Assembly: GCF_001029285.1 (NCBI RefSeq)
Contig: NZ_LDZY01000007.1
Coordinates: 186,001 to 250,000 of the forward strand
Source of the DNA: Desulfosporosinus acididurans
Lineage (GTDB): Bacteria > Bacillota > Desulfitobacteriia > Desulfitobacteriales > Desulfitobacteriaceae
Reading direction: 5' to 3'
Length of the DNA: 64,000 bases
Both the position numbers and the translations under genes were made by a program. The notes beneath the pieces were generated by a model. That model was not told the origin of the DNA. It saw only the letters and a program-made list of their open reading frames with translations, and did no database searches. Positions 44,056 through 54,611 of the stretch are shown in pieces. Positions within the stretch are counted from its first letter, which is position 1. Every line of letters starts with the position of its first letter.

Positions 44056-46821
44056 TTGAATCAACACATTGGCCGAAAATTTTTAATAATAATATTATCC
44101 CTCCTTATTAATATTATCCCTCCTGATGATAGTTTATACGGGCGTCAGCCCGGTGTTTGCCCATGAGGAAGCTCCGCCGTTCCCAGTAATATCCGCAGCA
44201 AACGGCAGTGCGAACACAGAACCTTATTTATCTTTAGAAATGGATGACAGCCCGGTGACAACCACGCCGTCGGCAATCACGGCAGGGCAGACTCCGGTCG
44301 GGAATCCCAGCCTGACGATGATGCCCTTGACCAAACCGGTGTGGGACGGCACACCTCTTACTGCCGACCCTGATTATTCTTACAGCGGGGGCACCGGCGC
44401 GGATGAAGAAAACGCTTACCTGATTGCTGACAGCTACGATCTGGCCATGCTGGCGGCCAACGTCAAAGCAGACGGCAGCTACAGCCAAGGCAAATTCTTT
44501 AAGCTGACGGCGGACATAGACTTAAACCCGGGTGTCACCTTGACCGCTGCGAGTACCACAGCCAAGCGATGGACCCCCATTGGCAAAAGCTATGGCTACG
44601 AGTTCACAGGCACCTTTGATGGGGGTGGGCATCATGTTAAAGGTGTGTATATTAATAATCCCAGTACACCTTTCCAAGGTCTGTTCGGCTTTATTAAGGA
44701 TGCCGTGGTACAAAACCTGGGCGTGACCGACAGCTTTATTAAAGGAAGTGAAAGTGTAGGTGGCGTGGTAGGTCAAACCTATGATATGGGCAGCAGCGCC
44801 AACAATACCACAACCGCCGCCCAGGTACCGGTGACACGGCAGACCCTGAGCAACCAGCAGAGCTGGGACACCATCGCATTAGATTTCAGCCATGCTGCGA
44901 CGGCGGTTACTACCGCCACCCAAACTAATGCCAGCTTCATCCAGGTCGAAGATCCGGGAGCCGTTGCCCAAGTTCAGCTCACCGTACCGGATACGGTGGT
45001 CTCAAGCGTAACCAGCGCCGCTTTAGGCCTGAACCTGACGAGCCCCATCGGCGGAGTCCAAATCTCAGCCGCAACCTTGCAAGCGGCTTCCCCGAGAGGA
45101 ACAAATTTGGTGGCAACCGTAACTCCTGTTATCGACTCGGTTCAAACAAATCAAATCCAAGGCGCGGTCTTTACCGCAATCCAGTCGTCCGGCTCAGGTG
45201 GATTGTCTGGTTCGAATCCAACAGCAGTTATAGGCCAATCGGTGAATATTGAAACCAACTTAAACACCTCTGAGTTGGCACAAGACAGCACTCCGGCCGT
45301 CCAGATCCTGGTGCCTTTGACCGGACTGACACCTCCGAGTGATCCAGCCCAATTCGGCGAATGGAAAAATTCTCTGGGTGTGTATATTCAGCACAGTGAT
45401 GGCTCGACAGAGTATTTGACAGTGCAAAACAACCAATGCACGATTCAATATGATAGCAGCGGCAATCCCTCGGCATTAATGGTTTCAGTTAAGAGCTTCA
45501 GTATCTTCACCCCGTTTGTCTCTTATGTCCCGGTCAGCGGCATCAGCGTCACACCGACAACACTGGCTCTGACAGCCGGGGGAAGTGCTGGAACACTGAC
45601 AGCCAGTATCAACCCCAGCAACGCTTCGAATCAAAGTGTTACTTGGACGAGCAGCAACCCAAGCATTGCCAGTGTCAGCGGCAGCGGACTTACAGCCACC
45701 GTTACCCCAATCTCAGCAGGTATGGAACCATTACTGTCACCAGTGCCGACAATCCTGATAGCAGTGTAAGCTGTGTTGTGGCCGTCAGCACGGGCAGCTA
45801 TTCATCCGGCGGAGGCGGCGGAAATAGAACCGATGATGGAGGGACAGGTGTCACCACTTCAACGACACCCACAACAACGCCAATAGTCAGCAGTGTACAA
45901 AGATTGTATGGTCAAAACCCAGTTGATACTGCTCTGGCCATTGCCAAGGCAGAATACTCCAACAAATTGAGCAATGTGGTCTTAGCCACTGCCGACAACT
46001 ATCCGGATGCTTTAGCCGGAAGTGTTTTGGCTTATAAACTCAATGCCCCGATCCTCTTGGTCGGCAGCTCAGAAGCCGATCAAGCAAAAGTCCTGGATTA
46101 CATGAAGTCAAACCTTGATCCGTCAGGAAACGTTTATATTCTGGGCGGTACTGCGGTGGTCAGCACTGATACTGATATGGAAGCTAAAGTCAAAGCGGAA
46201 GGATTCAGTCAGATCACGAGACTGGGCGGAACAGACCTCTATGATACCTGCAGTAAAATCACCGATCAACTACAGGTCAAGAGCGGAACCCCAATTGTCT
46301 TGGCCTATGGCGGAAACTACCCGGACGCTCTATCCATCAGCAGTATTGCAGCGGAAAATCAATACCCCATCCTTTTGGTTCAAAATGACGGCATCAGTGA
46401 TGTCATCAAGAATGAAATAGCCACAATTAAACCGAGTAAGGTCTTTATCATCGGAGGAGACGGGGTCATCAGCTCAGCGGTGGAAAGTCAGGTTGAGCAA
46501 ATCACTTCCTTAGATAAGAGCAACATTATCAGAATTGCCGGTCAGGACCGTTACGCTACCTCTTTAGCGGTTGCCCAATACTTCAACTTAGCCGGGCAAA
46601 GCATCTGCGTTGCTACCGGCAATAACTTCCCGGATGCCTTAGCCGGCAGCGTCTATGCAGCGAATCACAATACCTCGATTATTCTGGCTGACGGAAGTTT
46701 GTCGGATCAGGTTATGGATTATTTGAAGAATAAAAAGCTGACCGGAGCGACGATATTCGGTGGTGAGTCTGTGGTAAGCAAGGGCATTGAACAGCAGCTG
46801 GGTCAGTTGATAGGAGACTAG
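44056..46821 (+). pseudogene. Cell-surface protein with GLUG-like, Big2 and cell-wall-binding repeats, out of frame twice
   Basis: TTG 44056 behind AGAAGGGAGAG begins a signal peptide (MNQHIGRKFLIIILSLL). A 19-bp tandem duplication at 44087-44124 then throws it out of frame; with one copy removed it joins exactly to MIVYTGVSPVFAHEEAPP (ATG 44126). Domains follow: GLUG-like (FTGTFDGGGHHVKGVYI), a Big2 Ig-like domain (VSGISVTPTTLALTAGG), a second shift at about 45720 inside Big2 (one G short), and three CWB2 repeats (DNYPDALAGSVLAYKLNAPI; GGNYPDALSISSIA; GNNFPDALAGSVYA) that anchor to the wall. Read through, about 915 residues. Confidence 0.82.
44087..44124 (+). repeat. 19-bp tandem duplication in signal-peptide codons
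   Basis: AATATTATCCCTCCT occurs at 44091 and 44110, the full 19-base unit being repeated with one mismatch. 19 is not a multiple of 3, so copy number decides the frame. Confidence 0.9.
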
Positions 46822-46977
46822 GGAAATATTCGAGACAATTTGGTAGACATGTCAGGAATAGGCGGTTCCTCGGGTAACTTACCTGCCTAAAAGGGACTGA
46901 GTACTTATGCTCATCAATCCGTAACGTCGAGGAGTTATGAAAAATTTGAGCTTTAAAATAGAAAGGAGTGGATAGCT

Positions 46978-49900
46978 TTGCATTTCTCCAAAGATAATCC
47001 TTTACAAAAATTTATTTCGATTTTACTGTTCGCGTTGTTTTTTCAGTTCTGTATCTTGGCCATGCCGGCCTGGGCGGCAGTATCCCCAACCATAACTGCC
47101 CAGCCGGCGGCTCAGGCGGCCGAAGTAGGCCAGTCAGCGAGCTTCAGTGTTACGGCAGTAGGGACAGGAACCTTAAGCTACCAGTGGCAGAAAAACGGAG
47201 TTCCCATAAGCGGATCGACAGGAGCGACCTTGAATATCCCCGATGTCCAGGGGGTTAATTCGGGAAGCTATTCCGCAGTGGTCAGCGATTCAGCGGGTAA
47301 TAGTGTGACAAGTAATGCGGCAACCTTGACGGTAATAGATATTACTTCCTTGAGTTCTATCACAGCTTCTAGCATCGCGGTAGACAGCAGCGGAAAGATC
47401 TATGTTGTAGACACTGGTACTGGTACTAACACCATCAAGAGAATGGATGCCGACGGAACAAACATCGTCACCCTGGGCTCGGGTATTGTTAGTCCTGTTG
47501 CCATCGCGGTAGACGGCAGCGGAAAGATCTATGTTGCAGATGCTGGTACTAACACCATCAAGAGAATGGATGCCGACGGAACAAACATCGTCACCCTAGC
47601 CTCGGGTTTTTCCATAGACTCGGGTGTTGCCAACCCTTGTAGCGTGGCGGTAGACAGCAGCGGAAAGATCTATGTAGAAGTCGCCGGTGATGGCACCATC
47701 AAGAGAATGGATGCTGACGGAACGAACATCGTCACCTTAGTTTCGGGCTTTTATAATATTGCGGGCGTAGCAGTAGACAGCAACGGGAGGATCTACTTTT
47801 TAGACAAGAATGATAACACCATCAAGAGAACGAATGCTGACGGAACAAACATCGTTACCCTAGCCTCGGGTTTTTCCATGCCTATTGGCATCGCGCTAGA
47901 CAGCAGCGGGAGGATCTACGTTGCAGACCCTTTTAATAACGCCATCTTGAGAATGGATGCCGACGGAACAAACATCGTCACCTTAGGCTCTGGCTATAGT
48001 ATTCCCTATGGCGTCGCGGTGGACAGCAGTGGGAACATCTACGTTGCAGATAATTCTGCTATTAAGAAAATACAGACAATCTATGGTGTGACTTACAATA
48101 GCAATGGAAGCGACGGAGGTAGTGTACCTACTGATGTCAAGAATTATGTTTACGGACAAAATGTAACGGTTTTAGGTAATACAGGAAATCTCGTGAAAAC
48201 TGGTTACACCTTTGCTGGGTGGAGTACAGCTACAACTGGCAGTGCCATAAGTTATCAATCAGGGGACACATTCACTATGGGGGAAGACACTGTCACACTG
48301 TATGCCCAGTGGAACCCAGTCAAAACCCTTGTGAACATCACAACCCCGGCAGCGATCACCGGCGTGGCCAACGGCACAGCCAAAACAGCGTCTGCGCTGG
48401 GACTGCCAAGCACAGTAACAATGGTGACGGATCGTGGAAATGTGCAGGCAAACGTGATCTGGAACGTAGATTCCTGCGCCTATGCCCCATCGTCAACCAC
48501 TGCGCAGGCTTTCACCATCAGCGGCACAGTAACTTTACCGGCAGGCGTGGTAAATACGAATAACGTCCCGCTGACCACCAGTATTAGTGTATCGGTCAAT
48601 GCGGTCCAGACTTCAGCCTATGCTCTGACCATCACAGCCGGCAGCGGCGGAACCATTACGGAAGGCAGCAGCGGCAACTATGCAGCGGGAGATATCATCA
48701 GCCTTGCGGCTACAGCGGATAGCAATTATAGCTTTAACGGCTGGACATCCTCCAACGGGGGAACTTTTGCCGACTCAAACAGAGCAGCGACTACCTTCAC
48801 CATGCCCGCGGGAGCAACTACCCTCACGGCGGCCTTTACCTATAACGGAGCTAGCGGCGGCAGCGGCAGCGGCGGAAGCAGCGGAAGTTCGTCGGGCGGC
48901 AGCAGCGTATCGAGCGGAGGAACGACGGTTACCGGCAGTGTTGTGGACGGAACAACTGGTGCTAATGTTTCCAATTTGACAGGAACTGTAACGACCGACA
49001 GCAACGGAAATTACACTGTGTCTCTGCCGGCAGCCCAAACTGTAACTCTCCAACAGCCGGATGGAACCGTAAGTCCTTTAAGCGATCTGACAAAAGTAAG
49101 CTATGTATCAGCAGGAGGTTCGTCAATAAGCGTTTCTGCGGATGGAACGGTCGATTTTAGCAGCTTGGTCAAAGGAACGGACAATCAATATAAGATCACC
49201 TATGATTTAGGCAATGGTCAAACTGTTACACTGGGAACCTTGGAAGTCACGGTTTCAAGCAGTGGGACCGTAAGTTTAAAATGCACCTTAATTGACCCCT
49301 ATGGAATCATCACGGATGCGGCAACGGGTAAGCCTATTGCCGGAGCAAAGGTAACGCTGTATTATGCTGACACGGAACGTAACAAGACCAACGGCAAAAC
49401 ACCGGACACGGTCGTAACCTTGCCGGGCATTGATGGAATTAAACCCAATAACAATCAGAATCCGCAGACCAGCGATGCATTGGGTGCCTATGGCTTTATG
49501 GTCTTCCCTAACACAGATTATTATATCGCAGCCTCCAAAGACGGCTATGAAACGTATACCAGTCCGACCATATCCGTAGGTCAAGAACTTGTCCACTGGG
49601 ATTTTAAAATGAGTACCCCTGTCACCGGAGTCCGTCGTCTGGCGGGACAAAGCCAGGTGGATACCGCCTTGGCGATCGCCAAAGCAAACTATACCGGAAC
49701 GCTGTCCAATGTGGTCTTAGCGACTGCCGACAACTATCCGGACGCCTTAGCCGGAAGTGTTCTGGCTTACAAACTGAATGCCCCGATTCTCTTGGTCGGC
49801 AGCTCAGAAGCCGATCAAGAGAAAGTCTTAGACTATCTGAAGGCGAATCTCGCTCCGACAGAGAATGTCTATATCCTGGGCGGTACAGCCGTGGTCAGCG

Positions 49901-50550
49901 CTGATATGGAAGATCAAATCAAAGCTGAAGGCTTCAGTCAGATCACGAGACTGGGCGGAACAGACCTCTATGATACCTGCAGTAAAATCGCCGATCAACT
50001 ACAGGTCAAGAGCGGAACCCCAATTGTCCTGGCCTATGGCGGAAACTACCCGGACGCTCTATCCATCAGCAGTATTGCAGCGGAAAACCAGTACCCCATC
50101 CTTTTGGTTCAAAAAGACGGCATCAGTGATGTCATCAAGAGTGAAATAGCCACAATTAAACCGAGTAAGGTCTTTATCATCGGAGGAGAAGGGGTCATCA
50201 GCTCAGCGGTGGAAAGTCAGGTTGAGCAAATCACTTCCTTAGATAAGAGCAATATTATAAGAATTGCCGGTCAGGACCGTTACGCTACCTCTTTAGCGGT
50301 TACCCAATACTTCAACTTAGCCGGGCAAAGCATCTGCGTTGCCACCGGCAACAACTTCCCGGATGCCTTAGCCGGCAGTGTCTATGCAGCGAATCACAAT
50401 ACCTCGATTATTCTGGCTGACGGAAGTCTTTCCGATCAAGTCGTGAATTATCTGAAAGGCAAGAAACTGACCGGAGCGACTATCTTTGGGGGAGAAACTG
50501 TCGTCAGTCAAGGGATTGAACAACAGCTTGGACAGTTGATCGGGAACTAG
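46978..50550 (+). CDS. Large cell-surface protein: Ig-like, NHL repeats, InlB-type and cell-wall-binding repeats
   Basis: 1190 aa from TTG behind AAAGGAGTGG. Signal peptide (FISILLFALFFQFCILAMPAWA). Ig-like domain (about 35-120, YQWQKNGVPISGSTGA). Six NHL-type beta-propeller repeats (about 125-365: IAVDSSGKIYV ... NTIKRMDADGTNIVTL). An InlB/Flg_new repeat (GYTFAGWSTATTGSA). A beta domain ending FNGWTSSNGGTF. A Gly/Ser linker. A carboxypeptidase-regulatory-like domain (IITDAATGKPIAGAKVTLYY). Three CWB2 repeats at 875-1190. Exported and wall-anchored; probably adhesive or ligand-binding. Its CWB2 block is almost identical to that of the preceding gene. Confidence 0.9.
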   Translation: MHFSKDNPLQKFISILLFALFFQFCILAMPAWAAVSPTITAQPAAQAAEVGQSASFSVTAVGTGTLSYQWQKNGVPISGSTGATLNIPDVQGVNSGSYSAVVSDSAGNSVTSNAATLTVIDITSLSSITASSIAVDSSGKIYVVDTGTGTNTIKRMDADGTNIVTLGSGIVSPVAIAVDGSGKIYVADAGTNTIKRMDADGTNIVTLASGFSIDSGVANPCSVAVDSSGKIYVEVAGDGTIKRMDADGTNIVTLVSGFYNIAGVAVDSNGRIYFLDKNDNTIKRTNADGTNIVTLASGFSMPIGIALDSSGRIYVADPFNNAILRMDADGTNIVTLGSGYSIPYGVAVDSSGNIYVADNSAIKKIQTIYGVTYNSNGSDGGSVPTDVKNYVYGQNVTVLGNTGNLVKTGYTFAGWSTATTGSAISYQSGDTFTMGEDTVTLYAQWNPVKTLVNITTPAAITGVANGTAKTASALGLPSTVTMVTDRGNVQANVIWNVDSCAYAPSSTTAQAFTISGTVTLPAGVVNTNNVPLTTSISVSVNAVQTSAYALTITAGSGGTITEGSSGNYAAGDIISLAATADSNYSFNGWTSSNGGTFADSNRAATTFTMPAGATTLTAAFTYNGASGGSGSGGSSGSSSGGSSVSSGGTTVTGSVVDGTTGANVSNLTGTVTTDSNGNYTVSLPAAQTVTLQQPDGTVSPLSDLTKVSYVSAGGSSISVSADGTVDFSSLVKGTDNQYKITYDLGNGQTVTLGTLEVTVSSSGTVSLKCTLIDPYGIITDAATGKPIAGAKVTLYYADTERNKTNGKTPDTVVTLPGIDGIKPNNNQNPQTSDALGAYGFMVFPNTDYYIAASKDGYETYTSPTISVGQELVHWDFKMSTPVTGVRRLAGQSQVDTALAIAKANYTGTLSNVVLATADNYPDALAGSVLAYKLNAPILLVGSSEADQEKVLDYLKANLAPTENVYILGGTAVVSADMEDQIKAEGFSQITRLGGTDLYDTCSKIADQLQVKSGTPIVLAYGGNYPDALSISSIAAENQYPILLVQKDGISDVIKSEIATIKPSKVFIIGGEGVISSAVESQVEQITSLDKSNIIRIAGQDRYATSLAVTQYFNLAGQSICVATGNNFPDALAGSVYAANHNTSIILADGSLSDQVVNYLKGKKLTGATIFGGETVVSQGIEQQLGQLIGN

Positions 50551-50566
50551 GAGAGCTTAAGTTTAA

Positions 50567-50609
50567 ACACCCCATGTGATTGAAGATTTCAAGTCACATG
50601 GGGTGTTTT
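50567..50609 (+). terminator. Terminator of the large surface protein
   Basis: ACACCCCATGTGA (50567) pairs perfectly with TCACATGGGGTGT (50594), then TTT. Confidence 0.92.
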
Positions 50610-50619
50610 CTTATTTTGT

Positions 50620-50688
50620 GTGTTTCTAAACCGACAAATTCCACTGACCGGGCACGTTGAGACGATCGTTCGCCTCACTAGAAAACAC
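50620..50688 (+). repeat. R3 hairpin repeat, copy C
   Basis: 69 bases, GTGTTTCTA ... TAGAAAACAC, core GGGCACGTTGAGACG. Followed by a small hairpin AACACCACAT-ACTAC-ATGTGGTGTT at 50715. Confidence 0.75.
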
Positions 50689-50734
50689 AACCACAAGATA
50701 TAGTACAAAAGATTAACACCACATACTACATGTG

Positions 50735-50803
50735 GTGTTTTCTATCGAGGCGTTGGCATGTACACACCGCATTGAGACGGTAGTTCGGCTCGATAGAAAA
50801 CAC
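50735..50803 (+). repeat. R3 hairpin repeat, copy D
   Basis: 69 bases whose 15-base arms GTGTTTTCTATCGAG and CTCGATAGAAAACAC are perfect complements; core CGCATTGAGACGG. 50804-51083 holds only two more short hairpins and no gene. Confidence 0.75.
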
Positions 50804-51083
50804 AACGCTAAATATAGCGTAGATCCAGTGGTATAGCCACTATATGTAGTGGTTTATGGCAATAAATCATGTGTTTCCCTATGATGCAGGAGTAGTGTGG
50901 GGAAACATTATTTTTATGTTTTTTGTACAGAAATGTGTTCCGGCTCTTCTTCCTGAGATAATTTGGTTTGGTAGTCGAGGGTGTTGCAAATGTACATAAC
51001 TGGAAGTATAAAAAATATTATTAAGGTGTAAGTTTGTAGGATTAGTGGAAGTTAGTTTTTGCTGGTCTTGGATTTATAACATC

Positions 51084-51638
51084 CTATTGTGGATAGTAAA
51101 TAACCATACATAATGTGCAGACTTCACTACCCGAATTTTTGTAACTATGTGGACTATCAGCCTTAAATCGTATTGAATTGCCTGTAGTTACTACGAAATT
51201 ATCATTATTTACACTTATGATAACCTCACCTGAAAATACAGTAATAAATTCTTGAGTACCATGAGGGTGTGCTTCTGCATCCAGATGACCCCCACCATCA
51301 ATCTCAAGCGAGTACATCTCGAATCTTCGTTCACTATCAAAAGGAAATACCGGGAAATTCCTAAATTTTCCGTTATCTTCAATAAGTGGTTGTATTTCGG
51401 TTTTATCAATACACTCAATATCTGCTTCTGGTCTGCTCATTAACTGGGTAAAGGATATTTTAAGACCATTGGAAATTTTCCATACCGTTGATACTGTGGG
51501 GTTTACCTCGCCCCTTTCAATTTGACCAAGCATACTTTTGCTAACACCCGAAAGCCTTGATACATTATCAAGGCTTAATTTTCTCTCTTCACGAAGTCTT
51601 TTTAAGTTTTCGGCGATAACATAATTCAATTTATCCAA
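51084..51638 (-). CDS. XRE-cupin transcription regulator
   Basis: 184 aa from TTG 51638, chosen because GGTGGG precedes it; an in-frame ATG at 51737 would add an unlikely extension. XRE helix-turn-helix (LSLDNVSRLSGVSKSMLGQI) and C-terminal cupin (EAHPHGTQEFITVFSGEVII). Family often senses amino acids or small acids and represses a neighbouring exporter. Divergent from a LysE-type exporter. Confidence 0.88.
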   Translation of the reverse strand: MDKLNYVIAENLKRLREERKLSLDNVSRLSGVSKSMLGQIERGEVNPTVSTVWKISNGLKISFTQLMSRPEADIECIDKTEIQPLIEDNGKFRNFPVFPFDSERRFEMYSLEIDGGGHLDAEAHPHGTQEFITVFSGEVIISVNNDNFVVTTGNSIRFKADSPHSYKNSGSEVCTLCMVIYYPQ

Positions 51639-51692
51639 AATATTATCCCACCGTCCATTGACAATATAGTGCACATTTAATATTATTATATT

Positions 51693-51702
51693 GCACATGT
51701 GC
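51693..51702 (+). promoter_or_regulatory. Palindrome between XRE-cupin and LysE genes
   Basis: GCACATGTGC, a perfect 10-bp palindrome, with a second TGCACAT at 51669. Likely operator for both divergent genes. Confidence 0.5.
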
Positions 51703-51757
51703 TGTATAAAAATCATATTGTATATTATATCATACAAAATAGAGAGAGGGGAGTCAT

Positions 51758-52360
51758 ATGCCGAATTTTACTGCTTTTTTATCGTATGTAGTTATAACAA
51801 CCTTTACCCCGGGACCAAATAATATAATGTCCATGTCAAACGCCAGTCGTTACGGATTTAAAAAAAGTATATTTTTTAATATTGGTATTTTCTTTGGTTT
51901 CTTTACAATTATTGCTCTTTGTAGCACTTTCAGTGTAACACTTTTCCGTCTTTTGCCCTCTATAAAACCAATTATGGCTTTCATCGGAGCTGTTTATATT
52001 CTTTGGCTTGCGTGGAAGACATATAAAAGTGACCATCACAGTGAGGGTAATAGTGATAGCAACGACAAAAAGAAAACAAACACTTTCCAAGCTGGATTTC
52101 TTCTTCAGTTTGTAAATCCGAAGGTTATCCTTTACGGAATTACAACCGTTTCAACTTTTATTGTGCCTTACTACAGGTCAGTGGTTGTACTAGCAATATT
52201 TTCAGCAATTCTCGCTTCCGTTGGGTTTATAGCTACTTGTTGCTGGTCACTATTTGGTTCTGTATTTCAAAAACTTCTTGTTCAAAACCAAAAGATTATC
52301 AATATTGTTATGGCATTACTACTTTTATATTGTGCTATTTCATTGTTCCTTGAAACGTAA
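51758..52360 (+). CDS. LysE/RhtB-family exporter
   Basis: 200 aa, five to six membrane segments. TTFTPGPNNIMSMSNASRYG is the family signature, and FLLQFVNPKVILYGITT the second motif. Exports amino acids or related metabolites. GAGAGGGGAG precedes the ATG. Paired with the divergent XRE-cupin regulator. Confidence 0.92.
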   Translation: MPNFTAFLSYVVITTFTPGPNNIMSMSNASRYGFKKSIFFNIGIFFGFFTIIALCSTFSVTLFRLLPSIKPIMAFIGAVYILWLAWKTYKSDHHSEGNSDSNDKKKTNTFQAGFLLQFVNPKVILYGITTVSTFIVPYYRSVVVLAIFSAILASVGFIATCCWSLFGSVFQKLLVQNQKIINIVMALLLLYCAISLFLET

Positions 52361-52520
52361 ATTGATTTTCGTTTTTCTAAGAATACAAGATTTCTATCAC
52401 GCAAATACCGATTAGTTTATATTATATTTATATTCTGTCGCATTGGTTGAATAATTGAAGGTTAGGCAAAAATCATTGGGTATGTTAATTAATCATTTAT
52501 ATTAATAGGAGGTAGGTACG

Positions 52521-53036
52521 ATGGAAAAAATGATGTTGTTATAAAAAAAATGTATATAGAAATTGCTACAAAGTTTTGGTTCAGATAGTATTAAATCCAT
52601 TGATACAAAATCAATTGTGACTGCTCCTTGGACAATCTATAAATGCCAATTTGGTTGTGGACGCTATGGAAAAAGTTGGTGTTGCCCGCCAAAATCCCCA
52701 AGTTATAAACAGACTCAAGAAATAATTGATTGTTACAATATGGCTATTCTTTTTAGATGTCATGAAATGTCTTTAGTAACAGATATTGCTGTGAAGATTG
52801 CCAAAGAAATATTTCTCGACGGCTATTACAAGGCTATTGCCTTTGGTAGTGGTCCATGTTTACGTTGTAAAGAATGCAATACACAATGGTGCAATTTTCC
52901 CGACAAAATAGCTCCTGCCATGGAAGCTTGCGGAATAGATGTTTATCAAACGGTAAGGAATAATGGCTACGAAATTTCAACCTTGAGAGGGAAGGACGAA
53001 GTTCAAAATCATTTTGGACTAATACTTATAGAATAA
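52521..53036 (+). CDS. DUF2284 protein, frameshifted near its start
   Basis: ATG 52521 behind AGGAGGT opens a frame that stops after seven codons. Restoring one A near 52530 and removing one T near 52575 gives MEKNDVVIKKMYIEIATKFG, joined to GSDSIKSIDTKSIVTAPW. The DUF2284 cysteines are all present: CQFGCGRYGKSWCCPPKSP and GPCLRCKECNTQWC, the usual metal-binding pattern of this presumed metal-binding family. It is the all-cysteine relative of the double-Sec protein at 9651. Confidence 0.75.
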
Positions 53037-53113
53037 ATTCGGAAAAAATTGCTTATATCTGCATATTTGAAATAACTCCCATTATTCTTAGCTTGTACCA
53101 TTATTTACCTAAC

Positions 53114-53361
53114 AACTAACTTCAGAAAATGTTAACAACTGGAAGTTAACAGCGACCAGTAAGGATGTTTTTGGTGTTAGATATATGCTTTCCCGAGGAT
53201 TAAGACCTGCCTTTTTGCAAAAAGCTTTGAGAGTGTACTTCGGCGGGAAAACTATACCGTGGGCTATTCCGTTTGGAGAAAGCGAAGTAAATATCATGCT
53301 TAATCAAGCAATGAATGTGCCAAATTGGTATAACAATATGCAGAACCCGGTTTCAACTTAG
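53114..53361 (+). pseudogene. C-terminal gene fragment, unidentified
   Basis: An open frame without a start (TATSKDVFGVRYMLSRGLRP ... IPFGESEVNIMLNQAMNVPN) ending at TAG 53359. It reads like real protein, but I cannot name the family. Upstream it merges into sequence with stops. Confidence 0.4.
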
Positions 53362-53430
53362 TATGCCAAATAATGACCAATAGCCGTTTATCTGTTAAGC
53401 TTAAATCCTATTATTTAGGAGGTATCCAGT

Positions 53431-54354
53431 ACGTCAGAAAACAAAAAAGTTCATTTCATACCACCGATGCCACCTAAGCATGCAAATCGTGTAGGGATTT
53501 ATGCCCGGGTCAGTACGAACAGTGCAGAGCAATTACAAAGTCTAACTGCCCAGGTATCACACTTCACAAGAGTAACAGCAGCTAATAAAAAATGGTTATT
53601 GGTAGATGTGTACATAGATATTGCTTCAAGCAAGACAGGATCTTCTCGTAGAGAGTTTACACGAATGCTTGAAGATTGCCGATCTCATAATCTGGAAATC
53701 ATACTTACGAAGAGCATCAGTCGGTTTGGACGGGATACTGTAGAGATTCTTGATGCATTGAATCAATTGAAGCTTCTCGGAGTTCGTGTCATATTTGAGC
53801 AAGAAGAATTGGATACCGCAGATGCGGATAGTGACTTGATGATTTCTATAATAGAATCAATTGCTCAAGCAGAGAATGAATCACGCAGTGATAATATTAT
53901 GTGGGGAATTAGACAACATGCGGCAAACGGCACTTCAAAACTGTATAACAGAAAGTGCTATGGGTATGTGAATGCAAAGGATGGCAGCCTGATTATTAAA
54001 GATGAAGAGGCGAAAAATGTAAAGTTGATTTTCAATATGTATCTTCAAGGTAAGAGTGTAATAGGCATTGTATCCGAATTACAGCGACTGGGAATAAAGT
54101 CTCCTACCGGAAAAGAAAAATGGTGTAAGCGGACAATCGATGTAATGCTCAGTAATGAAAAGTATACAGGAAATGTCAGGCTATTAGATGATGGAAAGCA
54201 CGCTGCACACTATCTGGCAAAAGATAACAATCCGGCTATTATAACTAAGGAAACATTTCAAGCGGTGCAGATTGAAAAACAGCATCGAAGTAATGTCACA
54301 AAGGGCGAAGATGGAAGTCGGAGAAAAAGCAAAAAATACAGTTCGAAGCAGTGA
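53431..54354 (+). pseudogene. Truncated serine recombinase with ACG in place of the start
   Basis: TAGGAGGTATCCAGT is followed by ACG TCA GAA AAC, where relatives would have ATG; an internal ATG at 53467 remains. Resolvase domain with IYARVSTNSAEQLQSL and LTKSISRFGRDT, recombinase domain ending KYTGNVRLLDDGKHAAHYL. It stops at KSKKYSSK, just before the zinc ribbon, so the C-terminal DNA-binding part is gone. A different lineage from pairs 1 and 2. Confidence 0.82.
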
Positions 54355-54477
54355 AAAATCAAAATAGCCTAATCGAAAATTTTTTATCGAGAGGTTAGGG
54401 AGGGCTTCAAACCAGCCTAAACACAGCATTTTTACTGCGTTTTGCAAAAATGTGAAATAGCCTAAAAATTTCAAGAA

Positions 54478-54611
54478 GAGAGTTCTAATTTATCTCAGAT
54501 CACCAAGATGGGAATAAGTTATAGGTTTCAAGAGGGTAAAATCTTGGTCAACCATAACAAATTCCTCGGGTACACCAAAGACGAGCAGGGGCAGTTAGTT
54601 ATAGTCCCAGA
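54478..54611 (+). pseudogene. Fragment of serine recombinase B
   Basis: Encodes SSNLSQITKMGISYRFQEGK ... GYTKDEQGQLVIVPD, matching residues about 155-198 of the gene at 2236. Cut on the left after an R3-like tail (GAAATAGCCTAAAAATTTC) and on the right by the IS end at 54612. Confidence 0.85.

Noticed and set aside
48219-49650. Overlapping frames inside the large surface protein gene
   Set aside because: They follow its repeats in other frames and have biased, low-complexity composition.
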